Origin: Paramecium octaurelia
Taxonomy: Eukaryota > Ciliophora > Oligohymenophorea > Peniculida > Parameciidae
Assembly (NCBI GenBank): GCA_905182995.1
Contig: CAJJDP010000002.1
Span: 372,001 to 436,000, forward strand
Length of the DNA: 64,000 nt
Direction: 5' to 3'
Part shown: piece by piece, positions 27,401 through 39,294 of the stretch
Layout: each line of letters opens with the position of its first letter
How positions within the stretch are numbered: position 1 is the stretch's first letter
The notes under the pieces: model-generated
What the model was told of the DNA's origin: nothing
The model's input: only the letters and a program-made list of their open reading frames with translations
Database searches by the model: none
Made by a program: the position numbers and the translations under genes

Positions 27401-29019
27401 ATATTTTAATTAGAATGATGCTTATAAAAAGAGTTTAAATCCCACTAAAGAATAATAATGGTTTAAAGAATTAATTCAATCATACCATGATAATGTTGTC
27501 TCACTAGCTCAGAATATGTAGAAGTAGAAATAAAATAATGATAAAACTAAATAACTATAGTAAACTATCAACCAATAGAAATAATAAATCAAAGAATTAT
27601 CTGATAGATTAGTCACTCTTTAAACAGAAAATTAGAATTTAACTAAAAAACTTGAGAAACATAAACCTAAAATTCCAAGTCTCAAAAAGCCATCCACAAC
27701 AACAAAGCCACCTTAACAAGAGAAACAGAAATCTGATGAATAAGTGCCTATTACCTTACTATTACAACAAGGCAAGGTGGCCGAAGTTGAGTCTAAGTCT
27801 AATCAATATAAAATTTAATTAAAACTAGCTGAATAAAAGATTGATCAATTAAAACAAGCTAATTTGATTTATGAGCAGGAGTTAAAAAAAATTAATTAGT
27901 CAAATTCATATTTACAAGATTTACTTAAGAATAGAGATTAAACTATTTAGGAACTCTAAAAGCAATACAAGTAAGAAAATCAAAAAATAATTAATGAATT
28001 AAATCAGGTTTAAAATAAATTTGTACCTGAAGACAAAGTTCAGGCTCTCAATGAAGTTATTACTTAAAAAGATCAATTAATTAATTAATTGAAGGATGAA
28101 ATATAAAGGAAAAAAGATGTGGCTGATTAATTTAGAGGAGATAGAGAAGATCAAAAATAAATTGTTGAAAGGATAAAAAAATAAAATGAAGAATTATTGA
28201 CTGAAAATGATAAATTAAAAAGAATAAATAAAGATAATGAAAGGCAAAACACCAATTTCAAAGAGTTCAAAGAGAAATATGATCAGATGAAACTTTAAGA
28301 GAAATAAATTTAAGATGAAATTAAAAGTATATAAGAAAAAAATAAACAACTTAAGTAGGACAATGCAAGGAAGGATACTAACATAAAAGAATTAAGAGAT
28401 AAAATAGATTAGCTGTAAAATTAGAAACCAAATGATAATGAAAAATAAGATTTAATTTAATAAGTTAAGAAACTAAAAGATGAAATCAATAGAAAAGATT
28501 AAGCAATAAAGCATTTTAGATAGAAATTTGAAGAGAAGTCAAATGAATTTGAAATTTATAAGAATGATTATGCATCTAAATATGCATAGACTGTATCAGA
28601 GTTAGGTTAAATATGTTTTATATATTTTAGAAAAGGAAATGAGAAAAAATGAATAAGGGAAAATTGGAAGCAAAAAGATTGAAAATTAAGTTAATATGCT
28701 GATTTTCTTGTTAAAACGTATCTACAGAGAGAATTATATGGAATTAAATAAGGGTAACCAAGTTAAGGTTGGGATTAAGGGTGAAAATAAACCTAAAAAT
28801 ATTGCTAAATTTTCAGAGTCAATGAACATTCTAAATTTGGGTCCTGAAGATCTTGAAGAGTTTTTAGAGCCAAACATTTCTGTAAGCACAATTAAAAAAT
28901 CAAATAATAAAGATTTGGACAGATTCGAATCTTTATTTATGAATCCTGATCAATTAGACGTAAATTAAATATTTAATATGATAAACAATATAATTACTGA
29001 AAGAGTAAACTGCGGATGA
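24496..29019 (+). CDS. Giant coiled-coil protein with N-terminal ASH/MSP-like domain
   Basis: ATG 24496 to TGA 29017-29019, about 1,490 residues, with an early 23-nt intron and a 25-nt intron near 28610. The first 100 residues look like an immunoglobulin-type ASH/MSP domain: ITPKHLKFQKIGQEK, ITVKNNRKLVLNFAFRLF, LQLLPGEATVVTVKLKN, YIKGDNLDCRIAV. About 1,300 residues of Gln/Glu/Lys-rich coiled coil follow. The C-terminus is distinct: ESMNILNLGPEDLEEFLEPN, then LDRFESLFMNPDQLDV. ASH domains mark centrosomal, basal body and ciliary proteins, so a basal-body or ciliary role is a fair inference. Many Gln residues come from TAA/TAG. A myosin-tail or golgin-like role cannot be excluded. IFT140 in the same window gives no direct link. 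Confidence 0.78.
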
Positions 29020-29446
29020 ATAGTATGATTTACTTAAAAATTAGTTTTTTATAATAATAATTTATTTATTTTTTTTTTCGTTTTAGCTTAATTATTATAT
29101 ATTGATTATTTTTATTATACATTGGCTCCTAAAATTTATATTAAAAGCCGAATCTCATCAATTACTTTTTGAATTGATTAGCGAGCTTATCAAATTTATA
29201 AGACTGTTCACTTGTAAAACTTTATTAATGATGCTGAATATGTATTTTAAAATTAGTCTCTAATTCAATGTGGAGGTTAAATTTTAGTTTGATTTTTGTT
29301 ATATTACTAAGTGAAGAATGTTGGATACAGATACTAAATTGAATAGTAAGTTAAGTTTAAAAGTTTCAGTACTTTTTTTCAATTTATATATATTTTTATG
29401 TTGTATAATATTTTAAATTCTTGTTTTGGTATAAGCCTGAAAGAAA
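29020..29446. other. AT-rich stretch with no assigned gene
   Basis: Several frames are open under the ciliate code, one giving LLFELISELIKFIRLF near 29170, but none has an ATG-to-TGA structure or introns I can defend. T-rich tracts near 29070 could belong to the 3' end of the coiled-coil gene. I see no RNA gene. Confidence 0.4.
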
Positions 29447-29791
29447 TCATTCTTTTGAAGGAGGTTTAGAAATTTTCTTGTGAAGGTCATTTCCACTCTC
29501 TTAGAATTAGTCATATATTTTACTTTGTTCTCTTTGTAAATTATATTTTATTTATAAATGATAAAAACATTTAGTCTAACTTTCCATTCTCTGGAAATGG
29601 AAGTTGCTTATAAAGAATGGTGTTTCAAGAGGAATTAGAAAAGATATTAACTATTACTTTGCTTTATTATTGTTTATCTAGCAGTCATGATTTCCTAGTT
29701 TAACAGCACAAGAGCTTTATTACCTCTGATAATTTCGTGTATAATACTAAGTTTAGAAATTACACTTTTATTCTTCCTAAGGAAATACCAT
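29447..29791 (-). CDS. Possible small ORF, unknown
   Basis: ATG 29791 (MVFPQEEQKCNFQTQYYTRN) to TGA 29449-29447 gives 114 codons, ending HKKISKPPSKE. The composition is like Paramecium protein. However, open frames of this length are not rare when TGA is the only stop, and an internal 29-nt stretch looks like an intron whose removal would end the frame early. It has no recognised domain. Treat as a candidate only. Confidence 0.28.
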
Positions 29792-30242
29792 GAAAGAGTG
29801 GAAATTATTATTACTTTCAACTAAATATTTATGTGCCTAATTTGTGAATTCTATAGATTATTTGGGGGAGAAGCGAATCAATGGTACATCGGTTATAGTT
29901 TAGCATGTATAAAATTACGTAAATTTAAATTTTAAATTAGTAATTTATGTTAGAGGTAATAAATTTATAATGTAAACTGGTCTATAGATCCTTTGTTAAT
30001 GTTGTTCATTTATTTTAATGAATAATGTACAAATTTACGAAATGATCACACATAATTTGATAACTGTGCTTATGATTGCCTTAAGATATTCTATTGAATC
30101 TGGAAGCAGGTAGTATTTCGTAGCTTATCAATCATAAATTTAATATGAAAATATAATTTAAGATTTACTTCCCTCATGGGTTGTCATAGTTAAATTTGAT
30201 AAAAACTAAGGATAGTTAAGTTTAGATAAAATAAATAACAAT
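29792..30242. other. Intergenic, no gene seen
   Basis: AT-rich spacer upstream of the ATG at 30243. It probably holds that gene's promoter. No ORF, repeat or RNA gene could be supported. Confidence 0.45.
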
Positions 30243-31676
30243 ATGAAAGCTAAGCTCGATATTCAAGATGACAAATGTTTTCGGGAATTTTTAAGAAAAA
30301 TGAAAGCAGTTCCCTATGAATCAGAAAGACAAAGTTTTCAATCCATAAAGTTGGAACATACTCTAATCAGATTATTACAATAGTAAAAGGATGAGCATGC
30401 CGTCGAGAGATACTTTGCTGAGATAGATAAGAATGAAAGCAAAACTAAATAATTAAAATTCAAGATAACTCAAGTGTATTTTAAAACTTTTGACCCTTCT
30501 GTAATATTGCTATTTGAAGAATTAAAAGAAGATAAATATGAATCCTTAATCTAATAGATAGAGCAAAGAGACTATTCTTAATAAACATATGCCAGAATTT
30601 CACTCTAGATTTTAACTCAGCAAATTTAATTGTTGAAGTTTATTAAAGTATTTTTTTCGAAAGGAAAATCACTTTAATGTCCCACTCATCTTCTGAACTG
30701 TATCAATAACCAAATTCAAAAGGGATATAATATATTCAATCTGAACTTTGATATATTGAATCAATTCAAAATTTCCCATAGGTAAATTAAATTCGAAGCA
30801 ATTGAAATTTAGCCATTATTGCTTGTTGAATAGTTGTGTGAAGACTTGCTCTTGACTTAAGCATAAAGGAATCCTAAGAAGAGATAAATAGCAATCTCTG
30901 ATATAATTAAAACAGACAGAGCAAAGCTAATTTCTATAATCATCAACTTGGTTGAATATATAAAAATATTAATGTCAATAATCTATGGGGATGAGAAAAT
31001 CTTAAGTTAAAGTGCTCCATTTGGATTTTAGATATTAATATCTTTAAAACATTCGAAGGCACATCCAAAATGTTTGAAATTTGGATTGTTTCATCCTAAG
31101 TTGCACCTCCCAGCCTCTATTAAAGAGCTATTTTATAATTTAGAAACAGCAATTCATCATAAAAAAAGGAATTGGAATTCGAAAAACTATTTTGGCATGA
31201 TAAATCAATTGACTCATGCATACTCATAAATGTTCGAAGGTTATAAGAAAGATAATTACAAGTCTACAAGTTTAATGGATGAGGATTTATTTCCTCATAT
31301 TTAAAAACAAAGCATGTGTTAAAGTTAAGAATCACGATTACCCACAGTGTAAAATCATATACCATAATAATTTTAATTTAATATTTTAGGGTATCCCATG
31401 GCTTAGTACTTGATAAGTTAATTGGGCCCATGTAATAAATTACAATTTAAGAATAGATTTATAAATTACTCTGGAGGGACTAATTAATACATGAATTCTT
31501 AATAAACTAAACTATCTTTTCTTATTTATCAAAATTTAGATGAATTTATATAAGAATTAAACTAATAGGAGAAGCCAATTTTTGAATATTGTCCAAAAAA
31601 AAAGATGTTTAATCATGATATTACTTAGAAATATTATCCTTGTTCTCACTTTGGATCCAATCAGGGTAGATTTTGA
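30243..31676 (+). CDS. Unknown protein, faint sensor-kinase resemblance
   Basis: A single open frame without obvious introns runs from ATG 30243 (MKAKLDIQDDKCFREFLRKM) to TGA 31674-31676, 477 residues. It is helical and Leu/Ile/Lys-rich. A segment ISDIIKTDRAKLISIIINLV near residue 215 resembles the N-box of histidine-kinase ATPase domains (D..RL..I..NL..N), which are abundant in ciliates. The invariant Asn is absent and no G-boxes or phospho-acceptor His region follow, so enzymatic activity is unlikely if the resemblance is real. The large PAS membrane gene follows 194 nt downstream on the same strand. Confidence 0.6.
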
Positions 31677-31870
31677 GTATTTTTAATTCTTTTTAAAACT
31701 CTTGATTTATTTAAAATATTATTGTATGAAAATGAAATATATTTATTCTTAGTCTTTCGATTTTATTTGCTGTTTTGAATTAGGATTAAAAGTCATAAAC
31801 AAGTATAGTATTGTTAAAATAAGGAAGTGAAAAATTATGTTATTATTTTTATTATTAAATTTGATTGCAC

Positions 31871-34800
31871 ATGTAAGATTCAGAAAAACAGGGAATTGAT
31901 GATGCTTTATTAATGGGCAACTAAAAGAGAGGTATTGATTATTACTTAGAACAACTAAAATTGACTACCTTTCAAGTTCTCTTTGTTATTCGTAATAGTG
32001 AAGATGAAGAAGAGGGAATGTTTGGGTTTTATTTTTTTAATGCTCTTGATTATTTTCAGATGCATCAATTTCCATTTTATGTTACAATCTATTACCTTTG
32101 GAAGTAAGACACTTTTATGGAATTTATCACTCAAGTCTAAAACTTATTTCAAATAAGCAATTACATTCCAAGTTTAACTTATGAATCTCTTTTAATGACT
32201 GTTTACATATTGTTATTTTTTATTTTGTTGATCATTCTAGACATTATTTATGTTTCATACTCATTTTCTCGTAATCGATTTTATTGGCTCTGGCCACTGT
32301 TATTATTAAAGAAGATTACTTCCTTTGTGGTAACTGTAGGATTTTTACCTATCACAGAGACCTTGACTTCTATTTTGTAATGTTACGTAGATCCAGACAC
32401 AGGAAAATACATAATATATGGTTACAACAACATTTTTGTTGAATGTTGGCAAGACTGGCATACATTTCATGCAGTTTTAGATCTTACTTTCATCATATTT
32501 TTTTCAATAATTTGCAGTATAGTGGCATATGCATTTTTTGAACCAGCTATGAACACAAATGATAGATCTGCAAGACAGGATTCAAATGGAGAAGTGGCTT
32601 TTATTACAAATAAAATTACTTGTCAATTGATGTTTAGTTTACTTAGACCCAACTATCCTGAACAAGCATGGATTATGGTTATCACTTCCTTTATTTTATC
32701 CCTTTGGCTATTTAAACAATACAATTTTAACGATCCTTACTATGATTTTTAAGTTGGATTATTTTATTGCATTTGTAGTACACTTTATTTATGGGCTTGT
32801 TTCATGTTATTAGTTTGTAAAATATTGGAATCTACTGATTTTACTGGAGGATTTATTGCCTGGTTGATAGGTGTTCCATTTATAGTTAGTATTATGCTGC
32901 TGACTAAGAAATCTAAAATTGAAACACTCGTTAAATCTCAAACGAAATTCAGAAGTGGAGAGTAAATTTGGAGTCACATCAGATATGTGTTGCAACTAAT
33001 ACAAAATTAAGATAAGGATAGAAACTCTTATATGTTACTTGTTGGTTATATTGAAAAACACAAAGAGACTTGTAATTATGATGATTGTCCCTTAAAAACC
33101 AAGTTGAAACAAAGAAAGAAGGGAGGCCAGAATGACATTGATGAAATTATCAGAGGATTAATCTAAGAATTAGATAGGATGTTTGTATAAGGTTTGAAGA
33201 AGTTTCCAAATTCAACTTATTTGAGAATCTTTTATGCTTTATTTTTGATAGAGAGAAGAAACAATAAATCTAAGGCTTTGGAATAATTTGAACTTGCTCA
33301 ATATACTAAGCCAGCTCTTTATTAAGAGTTTATCATATATCGATATAAAAAAGACATTAGAAGTAAGGGGATGAACTCTTAATAAGGAGAAGACGATGAT
33401 ATTGTTAATGCAATTGCATTTAAAAATTACCTATCTTTGTGTGAAGAGAAAATGAAGTTTTCTGCTAATTTACATAAGGAATTTTGGATTGAATTAAAGG
33501 AAGATCAACCTGATTTAGGAAGATTAATGAATATTGGTGCAAGAATTAGTAGAGTTACTAATGAAGCAAGGGAGAATTATGAGAACATGCAAAAAATCAA
33601 TTCAAATATGCCATAAACCATGTAAGTATTTGGTAATTTCATGATTCATGTTATGAATGATTCTAAGGGAGGGATCAATCTATTAAATAAAGCAAGGTAA
33701 TTAAAGGAACATCTAAGAAAAAACTAATAGGTACATAAAGATATGATAAACTTTGAAACTGATTAAATCCCATTCATATATGTGAGTGCTAAGAAGTCAG
33801 ACACAGGCAATATATTGTAGATGAATTCATTATTTACTGCTTACTTCGGATATACAAAAGAAGAAATAGTCGGAAAGAAGATAAATGTTCTAATGCCCTA
33901 AAAATATTCAGAAAATCATGATAAATATATGAGTAACTTTTTTGATAATTTTGTACTTAATTTAAGATAAGAAGTAGGAATAGAAAGTGAATATTTGGAT
34001 GTTGATTAAAATAGATTATTTAAACATAAAAATGGATATCTATTTCCATTAACATATTAAGTGACCTTGCATTTAGATTCCCTCGTATACATTGCCACTT
34101 TCAAATCAGAAGCTACTCTAAGAACTTAAATCTATTTTGTGGTTGACAAATCCTCTTAGATTCTAGAAATGTCTTCTAGTGCTATAACATTCTTTGAATT
34201 AGAATTAAAAAACTTAGGAGACAAAATTAAATTGAATGATTACATAGCAGATGTATTAACTAAGAATGCCAAAGATGTCTTCTCTAAAATCCCAAAAAAA
34301 GATGGATTTTATTATTTCAATTGTCAGGTGAAAGAAATCGTTTTGCCTCTCCACAATCCAAATGACAGTGATGAGGAATAGAAGAAAAGTGAACGTACTG
34401 GATACTATATAATTCGTCTCGATAAGATTGAAAAAAATGAAGCAAATCTTAAATATATGATAAAGAAGGGAGCATAAAATACTGGCAGTGTTAGCAATCC
34501 AGATTCAGAATTGATATTAAAAGCCACCTCCTAATAAAAAATCTCAAATTTGGCTAATGTGAGCTAAGATAGTTAAGTACCTTTGAGAAATTAAGATTGC
34601 TAGGATGTAGATCTCAATTTATTTAGTTATATGCAAGAATTATATGAAAATCCACAGGTTGATGAAATCAGAGATCTATTTAAATAGTGTAATGCAGAAA
34701 CTGAGAGTGTTCCTTCAATTGATTTAGCAGGAAGCATTATCACAAAGAGATACATTAATGGATAAATTGTTAGTATTAATGAAGAGTAGGAATAATTGTT

Positions 34801-36808
34801 TTTATAAATTCTAGAAGATGAGGAAGAGGATAATTCGTTGTTCAGGAATTAAGGGAACAATTTTGAAGATGAGGATGATTACAAATTATTTACTTACAAT
34901 AATTCTGCTAATTTGATTCAAATTGCTTTAAGGACTCATCACAAACACCCAGAAATAACAACTTTTAAGTTCTATTCATCTTTATGGATTGTATTCATAT
35001 TGGCTATGACAAGTTTGTAACAATATTTTTGTTCTGAATAATTCACTAATTATAGAATAGATGTCGATGTCCTATAACTAATAAATAATCAATTGATTGA
35101 AATCAATAGATTGACTTCTAGGGTTTTAGATTTGGCTGTCTATTCAGCCAATCTCTATACATACAATACTACTGAAATAGCAAATGACATATCAATTTCA
35201 GCTGCCTCTGTTATTGATTTCAATTCTGCTATGAATTCTATAGATTATTTAAATTTCTAATCACAATTTGAAGATGAATTGTCATTTAGATTTTACAAGG
35301 ATAATGGTTATTATGATGATTCTTTAAGACTTGAAACTGCCTTAGTAGTGTTTTGTTCATTGGCTTTAAATTCTTCAGTTACCAGTTATCAATCAATCAC
35401 TTTTGATAATATTTACTATTAAGGAGTGATCCATAATTACTTTGATGTGCTTTACCAGCAAATCTGTGATATTTCAAGCTCTACCTATGATAATATCAAA
35501 GATATTATGGATAATCCATAAGTGAATCTATTGATTTTATTGTCTGCATCAATATTTGTATCAGTAATGGCAATGGTCAAATTTATATTTCTTATGTTTG
35601 AAATTAAAACCTAAAGAGAAAATATTCTCTTTCTATTTCTGGATATTCCAACCTATCATTTAGATGTTCTTTATAAGAAATGTGACAGATTCTTGAAAAG
35701 CTATGTAAGTATAGAGGAGTTATAAAATAAATAAGAATAATAAGGTTTTGAAAGTTCAGAAGATGAAAAAGAGTTCCAAGAAGAGAAGATTGAAGTCTTA
35801 AAAGCACCTGATGAGGATGAATCTGATATTCTATTGAGGCAAACTTAGAACAGAAAAAAAATTATTAAGAAATATAGACAAAATAGGATTAAAGGCAATC
35901 AAGGCATTATTATCCAGTATTTTTATATATAATAATCTAGATTTTTCGTTATTTCAGTTTTCACTTTGGTTTTCACTGTCTATAATATATTGGGCAGTCA
36001 ATCTTAATAATCATAGATAAACTTTCTTTTGCCTCAATATTATTAAAGTTTATACTCGATCAATAATTATGGTTATTACATTAACATCTAAAAATTGATG
36101 ATGCTTGATTACACAACCAAAATCAAAGGCATCCAAGTTTCTGAGTATGCAATCAATAATCTTACTATCTTTACAGGGAATGCTGAAAAGATGAGTTAGG
36201 TAAATATAATATTTTAAATTCATTAGTTTAATTTTGATATTCTATCTTAACTGTAGGCTTTTAGAGACAAATATATCAATATTTACTATGGCAATCTTTG
36301 TGAATAAATAATCAAGACTGCTGAAGTGGATTAATGTCAGCAAATTATCAATTCAAATTTATAATTAGTAATTATTTATAATATCTAACTTTAGGGAATG
36401 TATAACACTGAATCTTACTTTTTGGAATATTTTAGAATCAATATTCAAAATTTTTATTAGAACATAACTCAAAAATCGATGTTATTGAATGCAACCCAAT
36501 TTTTTGAAATCGATAGAGCTCTATACAATTATGTCTATGATGCAATCACTAATATAATCACATATGAAAGAGATCTCATTTCGAGTGGCATGGATAACAT
36601 ATAAAACATTCAATTAATCTTATTAATAATCTTTATAGTGCTTTTAGTGTCCATTTTTTTATTTGTTTGGATTCCATTTTTGAATGGGTTGAATACTTAA
36701 ATTAACTAAACAATCGAAATGCTTAACATGATTCCATTGGAAGTAGTTAAAGAAAATAAGAGTATACGTAGATTTGTAAAATCCTTAATAAAATCAATGA
36801 ATAAATGA
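31871..36808 (+). CDS. Large multipass membrane protein with PAS domain (ciliate-expanded family)
   Basis: ATG 31871 (MQDSEKQGIDDALLMGNQKR) to TGA 36806-36808, about 1,620 residues, with 27-nt introns near 36199 and 36369. The N-terminal third has about eight membrane spans (e.g. YILLFFILLIILDIIYVSY). A PAS domain lies near residues 625-730: DQIPFIYVSAKKSDTGNILQ, SLFTAYFGYTKEEIVGKKIN, VLMPQKYSENHDKYMSNFF. Two or more spans near 34980 and 35520 flank a loop, and further spans occur near the end (ILLIIFIVLLVSILLFVW). This arrangement is typical of an expanded, uncharacterised ciliate family of PAS S-box membrane proteins. A sensing role is inference; no catalytic domain is present. Confidence 0.82.
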
Positions 36809-36938
36809 TTTACTTAATTGAAATATTGCTATATTAATTCATATTTATAAATCCTATTAATTATCTCGTATACATTAAGTTTAATAATATCAAGTTTAAT
36901 AGCACATCAAAAATTATTATATTTTATTTATATATTTT

Positions 36939-38216
36939 ATGAAAGAATATATTGAATACTTGTAAAACCTTCTGAAGTAGAATAAGATTGAATTCCAATA
37001 AGAAGAGGACTTTATTTAACACAAGGTGAGTCAAATCAACAATGAATTTGGATATGAACACATCAACAGATACAAAAGATAGATGATCTTATCTGAGATA
37101 GGATTGACAGGCTAGAAATAGATTCATCTAGCAAAGGTACTGATAGTAGGAGCAGGAGGTATAGGAGCTCCAGCAATTTATTATTTGGCTGGAGCGGGAG
37201 TTGGAACAATTGGATTAGTTGATGGTGATAGTGTAGATGTGTCAAACTTACACCGTCAAATAATTCATAATAATGATAGATAAGGGATGAATAAAGTATA
37301 TATAAAAAAATATGGTAGTGCGAATCAGCAAAATTATAAATTAATTAGTTTAATCCTTTAGTGAATGTTATTACCCATAAGCATCATTTATCATCTGCAA
37401 ATGCAATAGAAATATTTTAAAATTACGATGTCATATTGGATGCTACTGATAATCCTGCTACAAGATATTTAATTAATGATACAGCTATTTACCTAAATAA
37501 ACCTTTGGTTTCAGGTTCATCAGTTGGATGGGAGGGTTAGATAACAGTGTATGGAATGCAAGGACCTTGCTATCGATGTCTATTTCCACAATGTCCCAAA
37601 ACTGTATAGAATTGCAATGAAGCAGGAGTATTCGGAGTAATGCCAGGGTTGATTGGACTCATAGAAGCACTACAAGCAATTAAAATAATTATTGGACAGT
37701 AGACTTTATCATAAAAGATGATATTGATAGATGGATTAAGAGATGTCTATAAAGTCGTAAAACTGAGAGGATAACAGAAGTATTTAATATTTATTAATAT
37801 GTAGGGATTGTATAGCATGTTAAAAGTAAATAAAAATAAATGAATATGATTATGCTTCCTTTGCTTAGACTATTTGTAGCTCATCTATTCCTTATAGAGG
37901 AGGATATAAAGAGATTGAATGGAAAGATTTCCTATAGATTTAAAGAAATGATAAAGTAGCTTTATTAGATGTCAGACCAAGTTCATAATATAACATTATC
38001 AAATTGGATGGATTCACAAATCTTCCATATTCATAAATTGATTAACTTTAAGTTGAAGAATTTAAGGATAAAGAAATCTACATCATGTGCAGAAGAGGTA
38101 ATAATTCGAGGTTGGCTTGTGAATATCTGAAGGATAAAATACCAAATATATATAATATTATAGGAGGAATAGACTTATATGCAAAGTTATATGATCCTAA
38201 AATGCCGTTGTTATGA
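36939..38216 (+). CDS. MOCS3: Uba4/MOCS3: Urm1/MOCS2A adenylyltransferase-sulfurtransferase
   Basis: About 400 residues with introns of about 23 nt (near 37285) and 25 nt (near 37778). N-terminal coiled coil, then the ThiF/E1 domain: [36 protein letters not shown] (ATP fold), [30 protein letters not shown], and [12 protein letters not shown] with the first zinc CxxC; the second pair appears as DCIACQ once the intron is removed. A rhodanese domain follows with active-site Cys in [10 protein letters not shown] and ends [17 protein letters not shown]. In the family it adenylates Urm1 and MOCS2A and loads them with sulfur for tRNA thiolation and molybdopterin synthesis. Both domains and all key cysteines are present. 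Confidence 0.94.
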
Positions 38217-38264
38217 ATTGAATTTAAGTATATACATGTATCTGATGATTTAACTAATTTATAT

Positions 38265-38569
38265 TCAATAAGGAGCACTAAATCCTGGTGGAGGTAATCC
38301 AGTGTTTGGATCTGTATTCTTTGCTCTTCTAAAGAGAAGAATGTGAGGTTCTGGTCTATGAGTTTCATAGTGCGACCATCCTCTTGATTATTATACTCCC
38401 AAGGCTCTCCATTCCATTTCATTTAATAATTTACCTACCATTTTCAAATTCAAATCATACCTTTTGTGATTTTTTTGAAAATATGTTTAGGAAGAATGAC
38501 ATGTCTGTATTCATAGTAGTCATCAAAGTACTTATCAGAATATTCGATTTCTTCAGGATAATGCGGCAT
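38265..38569 (-). CDS. CKS1: CKS, cyclin-dependent kinase regulatory subunit
   Basis: ATG 38569 to TGA 38267-38265, with one 26-nt intron near 38455-38430. The protein of about 90 residues reads MPHYPEEIEYSDKYFDDYYE, YRHVILPKHIFKKI, then NEMEWRALGVQQSRGWSHYE and HRPEPHILLFRR. These are the invariant CKS blocks, including the phosphate pocket Arg and Trp residues and the HxPEPH hinge that controls strand exchange. A short Pro/Gly tail (NTDPNTGLPPPGFSAPY) follows the core. CKS binds Cdk1 and phospho-Thr substrates and directs multisite phosphorylation in the cell cycle. Convergent with Uba4, 48 nt between stops. Confidence 0.95.
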
Positions 38570-39294
38570 TGATATGATTTAAAATTTAAAATTAAAATAG
38601 TTAACACATAAATTTTATATTCTCTCTTTTTTATGTCTTAACAATTACACAATTGTATTTTTAATACTTTATTTCTTGTTGTAAAAATGAACCAAATCAA
38701 TCTACCAGATAAATTCCATTCTCATCAAAAACTTAAAAAAAGGATGTATATTGTGAGTATATTGATATTGTAAAGAGGTATGGTAAAATGTAATTAATCA
38801 TTTTGATTTTAAAATTATATATAATTGATTTTTGAGTATTAAAGCGAATTAATAAATTTAAACCAAAAAAAGATATTTAAAATTTTGATTTTATTACTTG
38901 TCTCTTTCCAAAGGGAAATAATAATTAGAACTAATTTACACCAAAGCATGAATTGAACTTATAGATAAGAATCAAGATGTTATTTCACAATAATAGTAAA
39001 TCTAGAGAAAATAAAATGGTCTACATGTTTCTTTGATGTACCTCTAACTAACTCATGGGATTAAAATCATTATTCCCTTAAAATGATCAGTAAAAAGAAC
39101 AGGAATGGTCAAGATTTTAATGATATTTAGGTTTATTGAATATCTCAATTTTCACAGATTGATAAAGCGAGATTTTTAAGGTTGCGCAATTGTAATTGGG
39201 AGAACTAGAGTGGATGTAAGGTTGGATGTTAGAAGGTTATGAAACTTCGTTCTTAATTTAGTTCTAATTATTAATATTTTAACGATATTGATTT
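38570..39294. other. Divergent intergenic region, no firm gene
   Basis: Between the CKS and AMPK-type kinase starts. A short reading from an ATG near 38689 (MNQINLPDKFHSHQKLKKR) looks protein-like for 20 residues and then dissolves with or without a possible 23-nt intron. It may be a truncated remnant or chance. The rest is AT-rich without an RNA gene I can support. Confidence 0.4.

Noticed and set aside
38078-38422. Minus-strand 114-codon frame beginning MKWNGEPWEYNN
   Set aside because: Out-of-frame reading across the CKS second exon and antisense to the Uba4 rhodanese domain.
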